Part shown: in pieces, positions 32,032-39,831 of the stretch
Position numbering within the stretch: position 1 is the stretch's first letter
Layout of the letters: every line of letters begins with the position of its first letter
Assembly (NCBI GenBank): GCA_028279305.1
Contig: JANQOA010000310.1
Location: 1 to 39,831 of the forward strand
Origin: Pseudomonadales bacterium
Lineage (GTDB): Bacteria > Pseudomonadota > Gammaproteobacteria > Pseudomonadales > Azotimanducaceae
Direction: 5' to 3'
Length of the DNA: 39,831 nucleotides
The notes under the pieces: generated by a model
The model's database searches: none
The model's input: only the letters and a program-made list of their open reading frames with translations
Told to the model about the DNA's origin: nothing
Made by a program: the position numbers and the translations under genes

Positions 32032-33728
32032 TGTTGCGCCCGGTACACGGTTTGGCCTTTGAACAAGGTGCGCAGCACCCGGGTGTCGCTGATCTTGTCA
32101 ACCGGAATGTCGAACAGGTTGTGGTTGAGGACAATCAGGTCCGCGAATTTGCCCACTTCCACGGATCCCGTCTGTGCATCCAGACGCAGTGCTTTTGCCC
32201 CCGCCAGGGTGAATATGCGCAAGGCTTCCGCCAGGCTCACCGCCTGTTCCTTCCACAATGTGCCGGGGTAGTTACCGATCGGGTTGGCCCGGGTTACCAG
32301 GGATTCCAGGCCGACCCACGGGTTCATGTTCGGCAGCACAGCCGGATAGTCCGAACCCACCACCACTTCAGCACCGCTGTCCAGCAGCGAACGGGTGGGC
32401 CAGTAGTGTTCCCCCCGGGGGCCCAGCGCGCTGATGATGTTGTCAGCAATGGGTGACGGGTACCAGAGGTAGGGAGAGAAGTCCGCGGTGACGTTCAGGG
32501 CGCGCAAGCGTGGTATGTCGTCGGGGTGGATGTAACCGCCGTGGGCAAGCTGGTGGCGCAGACCGCTGGCGCCGTTCTGCTGACGGGTTACCTCCACCGC
32601 ATCCAGTACGACCCGCACCGAGCGGTCTCCGGCAGCGTGCACCAGTACGGTAAAGCCCAGGGCGTCGAGTTCGGAGATCAATTCAGTCATCTCTTCGGGT
32701 GCAAGCAAAAGCTCGCCGTAGACCGGGGCCTGGTCCTGGGGCTGGGCAGCATAGGGCGCCAGCATGGCGGCGGTGCGCGCCGTGGTGGGCACACCGTCGA
32801 GGAATATTTTCGCGAACTCCGGATGTACGTTGGTGCCCCTGTTTTCGTCGCGGAGTTTCAAAAGCTGCTCGCGGTCCAGCGTTCTGTCCAGCGCCTGCAG
32901 AGGCACCACAATCGCCACGCCCAGGTGTACGGTAAGTTGTCCCGCCGCGTCCATCTGCTTGTAAGCTATGACACCTTCCCGGGCGTCACCTGCTTCCATC
33001 ACTCCGGTCATGCCGTAGCTGTTGGCGGTTTTGAATGAGCGAAGGCCTACTTCCTTATACTGCCGGGTGGTCAGTTGGGGGATCGCCTGCAGCACCGGAT
33101 GCATGGCGCTTTCGAACAGCAGACCGTTGAGTGCGCCGTTGGCATCGACGCCAACTTCACCCCCTGCTATGCGGGTCTCTGCAGTGATACCGGCCAGGGC
33201 CAGGGCTTTGCTGTTCACCCAGCGGTTGTGCCCGGTGTCGTCAGCCAGGCTGATGGCCTTGTCTGCTGAAAAGGCGTCCAGCCACAACCTGGGATTGCCC
33301 AGGTCATGCTCTTTAAACAAGCTGCTGGACCAGCGGCCGCCGACAATCCAGGGTGCATGGGGTGCGCTTGTCCGGCAGGCTTCAATGGAGGCGCGGATTT
33401 CGGCCGGGGTTGCGGCAGGTGAGAACAGACACTGCAGCGATTCAATGCCGCCCAGGATGGGATGGGCATGGGCCTCGTTGATGCCGGGCATGGCCATGTT
33501 GCCGTCCAGGTCGATCACTTTAGTTTTGCCGCCCCTCAGCGCCATTGCGCCGCGGTTGTCACCCACATAGGTATAACGCTGTCCGCTGACAGCCACGGCG
33601 CTGACCCAGGGATTGGATTCATCCACCGTGTAGATTTTGCCGTTGGTGAGGATCAGGTCCGCCGGGCCGTGGGCGCTGGTGCAGGCGCTCAGGGCAGTGA
33701 GGCAGCAAATGAAAAGCAGAAGGCGCAC
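32028..33728 (-). CDS. YtcJ-like amidohydrolase, predicted lipoprotein
   Basis: A 566-residue amidohydrolase-superfamily protein. The GTG start yields MRLLLFICCLTALSACTSAHG with a lipobox LSAC, so it is probably anchored in a membrane facing the periplasm. The first metal motif is MPGINEAHAHPI at about residues 78-89, a further His lies in VLVHAAGDRS at about 350, and the metal Asp is in VVGSDYPAV at about 460. The long helical insert and length fit the YtcJ-type group, which hydrolyses amides, carbamates or related C-N bonds. It sits between the CehA-like and MBL genes, 3 bp and -4 bp apart, in one operon. Confidence 0.93.
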   Translation of the reverse strand: MRLLLFICCLTALSACTSAHGPADLILTNGKIYTVDESNPWVSAVAVSGQRYTYVGDNRGAMALRGGKTKVIDLDGNMAMPGINEAHAHPILGGIESLQCLFSPAATPAEIRASIEACRTSAPHAPWIVGGRWSSSLFKEHDLGNPRLWLDAFSADKAISLADDTGHNRWVNSKALALAGITAETRIAGGEVGVDANGALNGLLFESAMHPVLQAIPQLTTRQYKEVGLRSFKTANSYGMTGVMEAGDAREGVIAYKQMDAAGQLTVHLGVAIVVPLQALDRTLDREQLLKLRDENRGTNVHPEFAKIFLDGVPTTARTAAMLAPYAAQPQDQAPVYGELLLAPEEMTELISELDALGFTVLVHAAGDRSVRVVLDAVEVTRQQNGASGLRHQLAHGGYIHPDDIPRLRALNVTADFSPYLWYPSPIADNIISALGPRGEHYWPTRSLLDSGAEVVVGSDYPAVLPNMNPWVGLESLVTRANPIGNYPGTLWKEQAVSLAEALRIFTLAGAKALRLDAQTGSVEVGKFADLIVLNHNLFDIPVDKISDTRVLRTLFKGQTVYRAQQ

Positions 33729-33731
33729 AGC

Positions 33732-35726
33732 TTACCTGCGCCCCGACTGTTTGCCGTAGACCTTGCATCCGCGCTGATACAGTTCAACCACTTCCCGGCG
33801 CTGTTCTTCGTTGTGGTAGTTGGCCATGTTTTGCGCCCAGCCGATGGTTTTCATGCAAATGTCGTGCAGGAATGCCGCATCCGCGGTGTTGGTGCGGGCG
33901 TTACCGTTCAGCGATACGTAAACTGGACTGGTGTGCGCCAGTACCCAGGAGCCGGAACCGGTCAGCTCTACCTGGGTGGGCAATGGTGACGTGTTGTACG
34001 CGCGGGCCGCAATCCAGCTGCTGGCATCGATTTCAATCTCCCCGTCCAGCGCAAGTTGCGTTGCGCCTTCCGCAGCCTGGGTTTGCGCCACCACCCGGCC
34101 GTTAACAATAACCTCCAGGTGTTTAAGCGGCTGTAAGGCGCTCGCTGCAGCACGGAACGGCAGCGCCCTTTTGCGTCTCAATTGTATGGTGTCGCCGAGC
34201 CGGGCGCCGTCAACGTCGAAGGAAATCATGGCGCCGGTGGAGACAAAATTCCGTCCTTGTTTCAGCCCCCGCAGCCAGGAGTCATACGTAAATTCGCCGT
34301 CTGTCTGCACGTAGGTTCTGACGGAACCTACCACCTGGGTGTTCCACATCTTGTCAGTACCGCCAACCCCGGGCATGTTGCTGCCGGTATTCAACAGCGC
34401 ATACCAGAGCTGCAGCGGGCTCATGACGTCCGGGCTGTATTCACCCATGCGGATACGTGAGGGATGGGGATCAAATGGGTTGCCGAAAACAAAAGCCTCC
34501 ACCGCATCAATCTTGCCCAGGGCAACATCGATGGGCAGTTCCGCATGGGGGTGGGGCAGATGGGCCCAGGCGACCAACGCGCCGTTGGCGTGCGCCTGGT
34601 CTGCCTGATGTGCCATGGTAGGGTAGTCGTAGCCCCCATGCACCCCTGTCAGCGGCGGTCCCCAGCCGAACGGATAAATAAACTTCTGCAGTCCCAGCAG
34701 CACGGTGTGTCCCAGATAGTCGTGACGGGTTTCTTCCGACATGTAAAAGATGTTATCCGCAGTGGACAATACACTGGGTGCGCCGGTGAAATGGGCCAAC
34801 TGGGTGGACAGGTTGCCGCCGGATGAGGCCAGGGAGTGCAGTACATTCAAGTCTTCCCCCTGGGCTTCCAGCATGCCGAAATGAGGATCGAGGAAATGGG
34901 TGTGGGTATCACCCGAATACCAGCCCTTGTCCGCCATATGTACCCAGCGCCGCAGGGACAGGTTCAAATGCTGCGGCTTGCCGGTCACCTCGAATTCGCG
35001 GGTTAAAGGTTCATACTCAAGGCCGCGTCGCAACTCCAGAACGTATGCGCCCCTGGGCAGGGGCAGGACAAACTCCGGCTGCACATAGGCAAATGTTTTG
35101 CCGCCTGCAACAACCGCACCGCCGACGTCGGCCCGCCAGCCGCGGGCGACCCGCTTGCGGTGTCCCTGGGGCGGCCAATAGTCTCCTTTGCTGTCACGCA
35201 CGTGAACGCGGGCGATTATAGGCTCTCCACTTTGCGCGTCGCGCAACGAAACGTTAACGTTGTGCAGAATGTGACGGTGGGGATGGTCGGGGGGCACGTA
35301 TTCCTCAGGCAAGCTGGCGAGCTCAGCGGCCTGTACCCGCCATTGGCCGCTTTGTTTGACCAGCCGCAGGGTCCAGGCGAAAGTGTTGTCCATTTCCCGG
35401 TAGGGCGTGTAGAGCACCGGCCCCACCGTTGCCGTATTGCCTTCAATTGCATACGTTGCATATTTGAAAGAGATTTTACGCAGCTGCACCATTTTCATGG
35501 TCGCGAAGTAAACCGCCGTTGGACGGCCCAGATAGGTGAAGTCGCTTGTGATAAGCGGCTGCATGGCCTCGGTATCTTCACTCTGGGCTGCAGTGGCCCA
35601 TTGGCTGGCGGCAAGCTGGATGGGCAAAAGGTTTTTGCCGGGGTGGGCGTTAACCCCGGGCAGCAGTACCGTCTGCAGAATCAGCGGCAGCATCCAGAGA
35701 GCAATGTGGATCCTGTGCCTGCGCAA
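33732..35726 (-). CDS. CehA/McbA-family metallohydrolase with N-terminal NTF2-like domain
   Basis: A 664-residue exported protein. After the signal peptide (LWMLPLILQTVLLPGVNA) residues about 35-135 read as an NTF2/SnoaL-like domain (AASQWATAAQSEDTEAMQPL...), then a beta-sandwich-like stretch, then the PHP-type catalytic part starting with GWYSGDTHTHFLDPHFG at about residue 270. Further ligands are in WAHLPHPHAELP and GVGGTDKMW. The CehA/McbA name comes from carbaryl-hydrolysing proteins, so ester, carbamate or phosphate cleavage is possible but not shown. The start is TTG with AGGGAGG nine bases upstream. It is first in the operon with the amidohydrolase and MBL genes, behind a copy of the GCGARTRATYAYTCGC palindrome. 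Confidence 0.88.
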   Translation of the reverse strand: MRRHRIHIALWMLPLILQTVLLPGVNAHPGKNLLPIQLAASQWATAAQSEDTEAMQPLITSDFTYLGRPTAVYFATMKMVQLRKISFKYATYAIEGNTATVGPVLYTPYREMDNTFAWTLRLVKQSGQWRVQAAELASLPEEYVPPDHPHRHILHNVNVSLRDAQSGEPIIARVHVRDSKGDYWPPQGHRKRVARGWRADVGGAVVAGGKTFAYVQPEFVLPLPRGAYVLELRRGLEYEPLTREFEVTGKPQHLNLSLRRWVHMADKGWYSGDTHTHFLDPHFGMLEAQGEDLNVLHSLASSGGNLSTQLAHFTGAPSVLSTADNIFYMSEETRHDYLGHTVLLGLQKFIYPFGWGPPLTGVHGGYDYPTMAHQADQAHANGALVAWAHLPHPHAELPIDVALGKIDAVEAFVFGNPFDPHPSRIRMGEYSPDVMSPLQLWYALLNTGSNMPGVGGTDKMWNTQVVGSVRTYVQTDGEFTYDSWLRGLKQGRNFVSTGAMISFDVDGARLGDTIQLRRKRALPFRAAASALQPLKHLEVIVNGRVVAQTQAAEGATQLALDGEIEIDASSWIAARAYNTSPLPTQVELTGSGSWVLAHTSPVYVSLNGNARTNTADAAFLHDICMKTIGWAQNMANYHNEEQRREVVELYQRGCKVYGKQSGRR

Positions 35727-35760
35727 TCTTTTGAACCTCCCTTCCCGACATCGCGATAAT

Positions 35761-35776
35761 ACGAGTTATTATTCGC
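35761..35776. promoter_or_regulatory. GCGAATAATAACTCGT operator-like site (reverse strand)
   Basis: Read on the reverse strand it matches the 36500-36515 palindrome at 14 of 16 positions; with one flanking base pair on the left the shared stretch is ATGCGAATAATMACTCG, 16 of 17 identical. It lies 35 bp upstream of the CehA-like start and just after the TetR stop. The TetR encoded between the two sites is the likely binder. Confidence 0.65.
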
Positions 35777-35786
35777 ATATTCAATG

Positions 35787-36422
35787 TCAAGACCGGAAAC
35801 ACTGTTCAATCAGGGACATCAGCAGGTCGACTTCCCAGGCGCGCGCCTCCTCGCCGCTGGGACGAACCGCTTCACGGTAGCGCCAGGTGCCGGCATCCAC
35901 ATAGTAGCTGTACAGGCCCAGACGCTTTAGCTTCTCGTCTTCCCAGTCGGAGCCGTAGTGGCGCAGAAAGCGCGCCATGTATGAGGCGATCATATCGGCG
36001 TGCCGGTTGTCCATCTCAATCAGCGCCGGGTACAGCTTCATGGCGCCCTGGATGGCGTACAGCGTGTCGTTATCCGCTTCGGATGCGGTTGCCTGGGTGA
36101 AAAGCCTGCGGAAGAAGTCTTCCCTGGGCAGGGACAGGTGTGCCTCGGAATCGTAAGACTCGAGTACGTCTTTAACGGGTTCGAGGATCTGCCGGTGCAC
36201 TTCAAGCAGGATGGCTTCGCTGTTGGGAAAATACTGATACAGGGAACCTACCGAGATACCCGCCTGTTTGGCAATGTGATTGGTGCTGATCTTCAGCGGC
36301 TCGGAACGGCCGGAGGCTTTCAGCAAATGCCGCGCGGCATCGATGATCCGCTCTACCATGCGCTGAGAACGGGTCTGGCTGGGCGCCTTGCGCAGATTGG
36401 ACGGGTTTGCTCTGGTGTTCAT
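35787..36422 (-). CDS. TetR-family transcriptional regulator
   Basis: A 211-residue regulator from the ATG at 36422, which has GAGG upstream; the longer frame to 36458 adds 12 residues without a ribosome site. The helix-turn-helix is in RMVERIIDAARHLLKASGRSEPLKISTNHIAKQAGISVGSLYQYFPNSEAILLEV. The C-terminal domain resembles the group with a long last helix pair. It sits between the metallohydrolase operon and the divergent TonB receptor gene. Matching palindromes before both (35761-35776 and 36500-36515) make it their probable common regulator. Confidence 0.92.
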   Translation of the reverse strand: MNTRANPSNLRKAPSQTRSQRMVERIIDAARHLLKASGRSEPLKISTNHIAKQAGISVGSLYQYFPNSEAILLEVHRQILEPVKDVLESYDSEAHLSLPREDFFRRLFTQATASEADNDTLYAIQGAMKLYPALIEMDNRHADMIASYMARFLRHYGSDWEDEKLKRLGLYSYYVDAGTWRYREAVRPSGEEARAWEVDLLMSLIEQCFRS

Positions 36423-36499
36423 GCTCAACCTCAACTCAAGCGCGCCTACCATACCCAAGGATTGTCACCGATTACACCGGTTGACACGCGTGTGAAAAT

Positions 36500-36515
36500 G
36501 CGAATAATCACTCGC
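36500..36515. promoter_or_regulatory. GCGAATAATCACTCGC palindromic operator
   Basis: A near-palindrome fitting GCGARTRATYAYTCGC, between the TetR gene and the divergent TonB receptor. It is the best copy of the motif also found at 35761-35776. It lies 60 bp upstream of the receptor start and 78 bp upstream of the TetR start, so it could control both. Confidence 0.7.
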
Positions 36516-36519
36516 GATA

Positions 36520-36535
36520 GTGAATTCATATTCAC
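36520..36535. promoter_or_regulatory. Inverted repeat GTGAAT-TCAT-ATTCAC
   Basis: A perfect 6-bp inverted repeat with 4-bp spacer, starting 5 bp after the GCGA palindrome and 40 bp before the TonB receptor start. It may be a second operator or bind a different regulator. Confidence 0.5.
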
Positions 36536-36574
36536 TTCGCCAACAGCAACGTCAGTCGGAGGGGAGGCGTCATC

Positions 36575-38914
36575 ATGCTGAATGTCACACGCACCTGTAT
36601 TTTCTTATCCATAGCGGGCATGACATGGCTCTGCAGCGGCGCGGTATATGCAGCCCAGGACGTGATTGAAGAAATAGTCGTCACCGCCCAGAAGCGGGAG
36701 CAGGGCATTAACGACGTGGGGATCACCGTAAATGCCTTTTCGGCGGAGCAACTGGACGCGTATGGGGTGAATACCGCTGAAGACCTGGAGCAACTGGTGC
36801 CGGGCTTAACGGTAACAAACTCCCAGCCGTCGGGCGCTCCGGTCTATACCATCCGGGGGGTGGGCTTTAATGATTTTTCAACCGCCGCCTCCAGTACCGT
36901 GGGCATCTACAACAACGGGGTTTCGATCCCTTATCCGGTAATGAGCCGCGGCGCCCTGTTTGATATCGAACGGGTTGAGGTGCTTAAAGGCCCCCAGGGT
37001 GATCTTTACGGGCGCAACACCACCGCCGGCCAGATCAACTTTGTCACCCGGAAACCCACGGAAGATTTTCAGGCCGGGGTGAAGCTGGGTTACGGCAGTT
37101 ATGAAACCGTGGACCTGGAAGCCTACCTGAGCGGTGCGCTGGGAGACCGGGTAAACGGCAGGCTGGCCCTGAAATCTACCAACGCCGGGGAAGGCTGGCA
37201 GGAGAGTATTTCCCGCCCCGGTGACGAACTGGGGGAACGGGACGAACTGGCCGTGCGCGCCATGCTGGACATTGAACTCAGTGAAAGCGCCTCGTTGTTG
37301 CTGAGTTTTCACCGTTTTGATGATGAGTCCGACAATATTGCCGGCGTGCCCACAAGTATCCTGGGGGTGCCGGTGGACGTGGATTTTGATAATGAAGATG
37401 CGGAGTGGACGCCTACCCATGCGCCGGAGAACGACAGTGAACAGGACGGGGTCTCCGCGACCGTGAACATCGAGTTTGAGAACTTCCGGCTTACCAGCAT
37501 TACAGCTTATGACGAGTACGAGCGTTTTGCCTTGTACGATACGTCAGCGGTGCCCGAATCCGATGCGGATATCACCAACAACTCAGAGATCGAAGTATTC
37601 TCCCAGGAACTGCGGCTTGAAGGTGAAACCGCGGCCGGCCTGTACTGGACGGTAGGCGCTTTTTATTCCCAGGATGAAATTGACGAAAGTTATGAAATGG
37701 ACTTTTCCGCTTTTCAGGGTCTGCACTTTGTTAACGAGTATGAGCAGGAGACTGATTCCCTGGCCGTGTTCGGCCATGTGGAGATTCCCATTGCGGAGCA
37801 GCTGCGTTTGACCCTGGGCGGGCGCTATACGGAGGAAGAGCGCGACTTTGCCGGCTGTACCTTTGATGTGGGGAACGGGCTGTTAGCCGGGTTCTATAAC
37901 TTTTTTGTTACGCCCTTTTTCTTTAACCCGCTGGGTTTCAGCCCTTCGACGCTGGCACCGGGAGATTGCGCGGTATTCAACGACGTAGCGGGTACGCCCG
38001 GGTTTGGCGACTTTGCGGCGTTCAGCGACTCCATTGATACCAATGCTTTTATGGGCAAGATCACCCTCGACTATTCACCCAACGAAGAAGTGCTGCTTTA
38101 CGGCACGCTGTCAACCGGCTTCAAATCGGGCGGCTTTAACGGTGCCGGGGCCCTGACGCACTCCCAGTTGCAGCCTTTTGACAAGGAGGAGCTGACTTCG
38201 GTGGAGTTGGGCATTAAAGCCTCGCTGCTCGAGCAGCGGCTGCAGCTGAACGCGGCTGCTTTTTTTTACGACTATGAAGACAAGCAGGAGTTGTTTAACT
38301 TTATATCGCCGGTTGGGGATGTGGTGGGCATCAATAACGTGCCCGAGTCCGAGGCGCTGGGGGCGGAACTGGAACTCAGCTGGGTACTGACGGCCGGTTT
38401 ACGCTGGGACCTGGGGGTAGCCTATCTCGATACCGAAATTGAAGAGTTCACCGCAAACTGCCCGGCCGGCCTGTTCTTCCCGCCGCCGCCGGAAGCCCTG
38501 CCCGCGGGCTGTCCCGCGCCGAGCACGTTTGGCAATGTGTTAACGTTTGATGCTTCAGGCAACCGCCTGGACAACGGCCCGGAATGGCAGGTGACCAGCA
38601 CGCTCTCTTATAGCTGGGCAGTTGCGCAGAACCTCAGCATGATGATTGCGGCGGATGTGAGCTACAAGGACGACAACGAGGACAGCCAGGCGGCAGCGGA
38701 TTCAGCCAGCCTGTTTTATCTGCCCGACTACACCATTGTTAATGCCCGGCTGGGGCTCAGTGATAACGAAGGCCGGTGGGAGTTGATTGCCTGGGGGCGT
38801 AACGTCACGGATGAGGAGTTCTGGCATTCAGCCTCGTCCAGCAACAGTACCACGATCCGCATTAACGGCATGCCGGCTACCTACGGCGTGACCTTCAGCT
38901 ACAACCTTTTTTAG
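36575..38914 (+). CDS. TonB-dependent outer-membrane receptor
   Basis: A 779-residue receptor. Signal peptide to about residue 27 (FLSIAGMTWLCSGAVYAAQ), TonB box IEEIVVTAQKR, plug with IRGVGFNDF and VERVEVLKGPQGDLYGRNTTAG, then a barrel ending in GMPATYGVTFSYNLF with the terminal Phe expected for outer-membrane insertion. It resembles the receptor at 3192-5627 in many motifs (EDKQ in a late strand, GMPxTYG near the end), so both belong to the same subgroup. A GGAGG lies a few bases upstream of the start. It shares an operator with the metallohydrolase operon across the TetR gene and is followed 51 bp later by an exported MBL gene. It probably imports the compound those periplasmic enzymes cut. 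Confidence 0.94.
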   Translation: MLNVTRTCIFLSIAGMTWLCSGAVYAAQDVIEEIVVTAQKREQGINDVGITVNAFSAEQLDAYGVNTAEDLEQLVPGLTVTNSQPSGAPVYTIRGVGFNDFSTAASSTVGIYNNGVSIPYPVMSRGALFDIERVEVLKGPQGDLYGRNTTAGQINFVTRKPTEDFQAGVKLGYGSYETVDLEAYLSGALGDRVNGRLALKSTNAGEGWQESISRPGDELGERDELAVRAMLDIELSESASLLLSFHRFDDESDNIAGVPTSILGVPVDVDFDNEDAEWTPTHAPENDSEQDGVSATVNIEFENFRLTSITAYDEYERFALYDTSAVPESDADITNNSEIEVFSQELRLEGETAAGLYWTVGAFYSQDEIDESYEMDFSAFQGLHFVNEYEQETDSLAVFGHVEIPIAEQLRLTLGGRYTEEERDFAGCTFDVGNGLLAGFYNFFVTPFFFNPLGFSPSTLAPGDCAVFNDVAGTPGFGDFAAFSDSIDTNAFMGKITLDYSPNEEVLLYGTLSTGFKSGGFNGAGALTHSQLQPFDKEELTSVELGIKASLLEQRLQLNAAAFFYDYEDKQELFNFISPVGDVVGINNVPESEALGAELELSWVLTAGLRWDLGVAYLDTEIEEFTANCPAGLFFPPPPEALPAGCPAPSTFGNVLTFDASGNRLDNGPEWQVTSTLSYSWAVAQNLSMMIAADVSYKDDNEDSQAAADSASLFYLPDYTIVNARLGLSDNEGRWELIAWGRNVTDEEFWHSASSSNSTTIRINGMPATYGVTFSYNLF

Positions 38915-38965
38915 CTGCGTACAAACGCCGCAGCCGCAAACCGTCATGCAGGGAGGGTGAGAACC

Positions 38966-39831
38966 ATGCAGATAGCAACAGCGCAGCGGGATTTATACGC
39001 GCTATCCTGCCTTGTGTGGGCGGTTTTGTTTTTGGCAGCGTTGCCGGCAGCGGCCCAGGAACCGGATTGGGACGCGGTGGAGTTCAAAACCACTGATCTG
39101 GGTGACGGCATGCACCTGCTGCAGGGTATGGGCGGCAACATTGCGGTGAGTACGGGGGCTGACGGCACCCTGGTCATCGATGACGACTTCGCCCCGCTGT
39201 CACCCAAATTAAGCGCAGCCATACAGGCACTGAGCGCGGCGCCGATCAGGTACGTGCTGAATACCCATTGGCACGCCGATCACACGGGAGGTAACGCTGC
39301 GTTGAACAGTGCGGCAACCACCATCCTCGCCCACGACAATGTACGCACGCGTTTGCTCACCGAAGCGCCGCCGGCGGCGCTGCCGGAACTCACCTTTTCG
39401 GATACCGCAACCCTGCATTTTAACGGCCATGAGTTCCTGGTTTTTCACGTACATGCCGCCCATACGGACGGTGATGCCATTGTGCATATCAAGGATCTCG
39501 ATCTGATCCACGCGGGTGACATATTGTTTAACGGCATGTACCCGTTTATAGACTTGTCGTCCGGGGGCTCCGTGGGCGGTGTGCTGGCGGCGCTGAAGGC
39601 GCTGCTGGCGCTGGCCGGACCGGAAACACGTATCATTGCCGGTCACGGGCCCGTGGCTGCACGGCAGGATTTGCAGCGCACCATCAGCATGATTGCAGAC
39701 GCCCGGGCATCTGTGGCGGCGCTGGCCGGCGCCGGCAAGAGCCTGGCCGAGGTGCAGCAGATAGACCCGCTGGCCGCCTACCATGAACGTTACGCCTGGT
39801 TTTTCATATCGGGTGAACGTTTTACGGAGAT
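38966..39831 (+). CDS. Exported MBL-fold metallohydrolase (cut by window edge)
   Basis: 288 codons are readable with no stop before the right edge. The N-terminus (LVWAVLFLAALPAAAQ) is a signal peptide. The zinc motif NTHWHADHTGGN is at about residues 95-106, a second ligand group follows in HVHAAHTDGD, and IIAGHGPVA gives a later His, all as in MBL-fold enzymes related to the quinoprotein-relay or subclass B3-like group. GGGAGGGTG lies upstream of the ATG at 38966. It follows the TonB receptor on the same strand. It is the fourth exported metallohydrolase in this part of the window. The C-terminal end is not visible. Confidence 0.9.
   Translation, partial: MQIATAQRDLYALSCLVWAVLFLAALPAAAQEPDWDAVEFKTTDLGDGMHLLQGMGGNIAVSTGADGTLVIDDDFAPLSPKLSAAIQALSAAPIRYVLNTHWHADHTGGNAALNSAATTILAHDNVRTRLLTEAPPAALPELTFSDTATLHFNGHEFLVFHVHAAHTDGDAIVHIKDLDLIHAGDILFNGMYPFIDLSSGGSVGGVLAALKALLALAGPETRIIAGHGPVAARQDLQRTISMIADARASVAALAGAGKSLAEVQQIDPLAAYHERYAWFFISGERFTE

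Noticed and set aside
38914-38934. GCTGCG/CGCAGC stem after the second TonB receptor gene, considered as a terminator
   Set aside because: A 9-base loop, 6-bp stem and no T run; the following MBL gene may be co-transcribed.
39209-39784. 191-codon reverse frame at the right edge
   Set aside because: It lies antisense to the truncated MBL gene, whose HWHADH motif and signal peptide are clear.
1-39831. Mobile element, prophage, CRISPR or tRNA-linked island boundaries
   Set aside because: No integrase, transposase, att-like repeat, tRNA or repeat-spacer pattern was found on either strand.

Overview
The window looks like an accessory catabolic region of a free-living Gammaproteobacterium. The evidence is two TonB-dependent outer-membrane receptors, a Spinster-type MFS carrier, several acyl-CoA dehydrogenases, a branched-chain amino-acid dehydrogenase beside an Lrp regulator, moderately high GC with AT-rich promoter islands, and frequent GTG/TTG starts. 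A marine, hydrocarbon- or steroid/terpenoid-degrading member of the Cellvibrionales/Pseudomonadales group would fit, but this placement is inferred from gene content only. No rRNA, tRNA, CRISPR array, insertion sequence or phage gene was seen. Coding density is very high and no stretch over 300 bp lacks a gene.

Layout. (1) 1-3151: a 3'-truncated MmgE/PrpD gene, divergent from an acyl-CoA dehydrogenase that is followed by a Spinster-type MFS carrier. (2) 3192-18081: a catabolic island. A TonB receptor (reverse strand) stands upstream-distal to a tightly packed nine-gene reverse-strand operon in the order P450, acyl-CoA ligase, aldehyde dehydrogenase, enoyl-CoA hydratase, LLM flavoenzyme, glutathione S-transferase, Zn alcohol dehydrogenase, atypical SDR, HCCA-isomerase-like kappa GST. 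A TetR gene divergent from the P450 leads a forward set: a second LLM enzyme, a GFA-type Zn protein and an NTF2-like protein. (3) 18147-23052: a serine hydrolase gene broken by one in-frame amber codon, divergent from an FAD monooxygenase, then a GPH-type carrier and a TetR. (4) 23122-27410: a TetR divergent from a pair of acyl-CoA dehydrogenases, then another TetR divergent from a small exported NTF2-like protein. (5) 27437-31151: a DUF3604 lipoprotein, a leucine-type dehydrogenase and a divergent Lrp/AsnC regulator. (6) 31156-39831: a three-gene operon of exported metallohydrolases (CehA/PHP-like, YtcJ-like amidohydrolase, MBL-fold), a TetR, a second TonB receptor and a further exported MBL-fold protein cut by the window end.

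The most useful result is regulatory. Four sets of matching palindromic sites tie separate transcription units together. A TAG-N10-CTA dyad lies before both the first TonB receptor and the P450 operon, which puts uptake and oxidation under one likely control (the TetR at 15383). A GCGARTRATYAYTCGC palindrome lies before both the second TonB receptor and the metallohydrolase operon, with its probable TetR encoded between them. A 25-bp element containing TTATAT-N4-ATATAA lies before the FAD monooxygenase and before the TetR at 23052. An ATTG-N10-CAAT palindrome lies in both the 376/507 and the 19268/19428 divergent promoters.

In region 2 the likely logic is import by the TonB receptor, P450 hydroxylation, oxidation through alcohol and aldehyde to acid, CoA activation and beta-oxidation-type hydration. 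Three glutathione-linked enzymes (two in the operon, the GFA protein nearby) may handle a reactive intermediate. The substrate cannot be read from sequence; the P450's I-helix and C-terminal motifs resemble the CYP108/CYP111 terpenoid hydroxylases. Region 6 looks like a separate import-plus-periplasmic-hydrolysis locus for an unknown ester-, amide- or carbamate-like compound.
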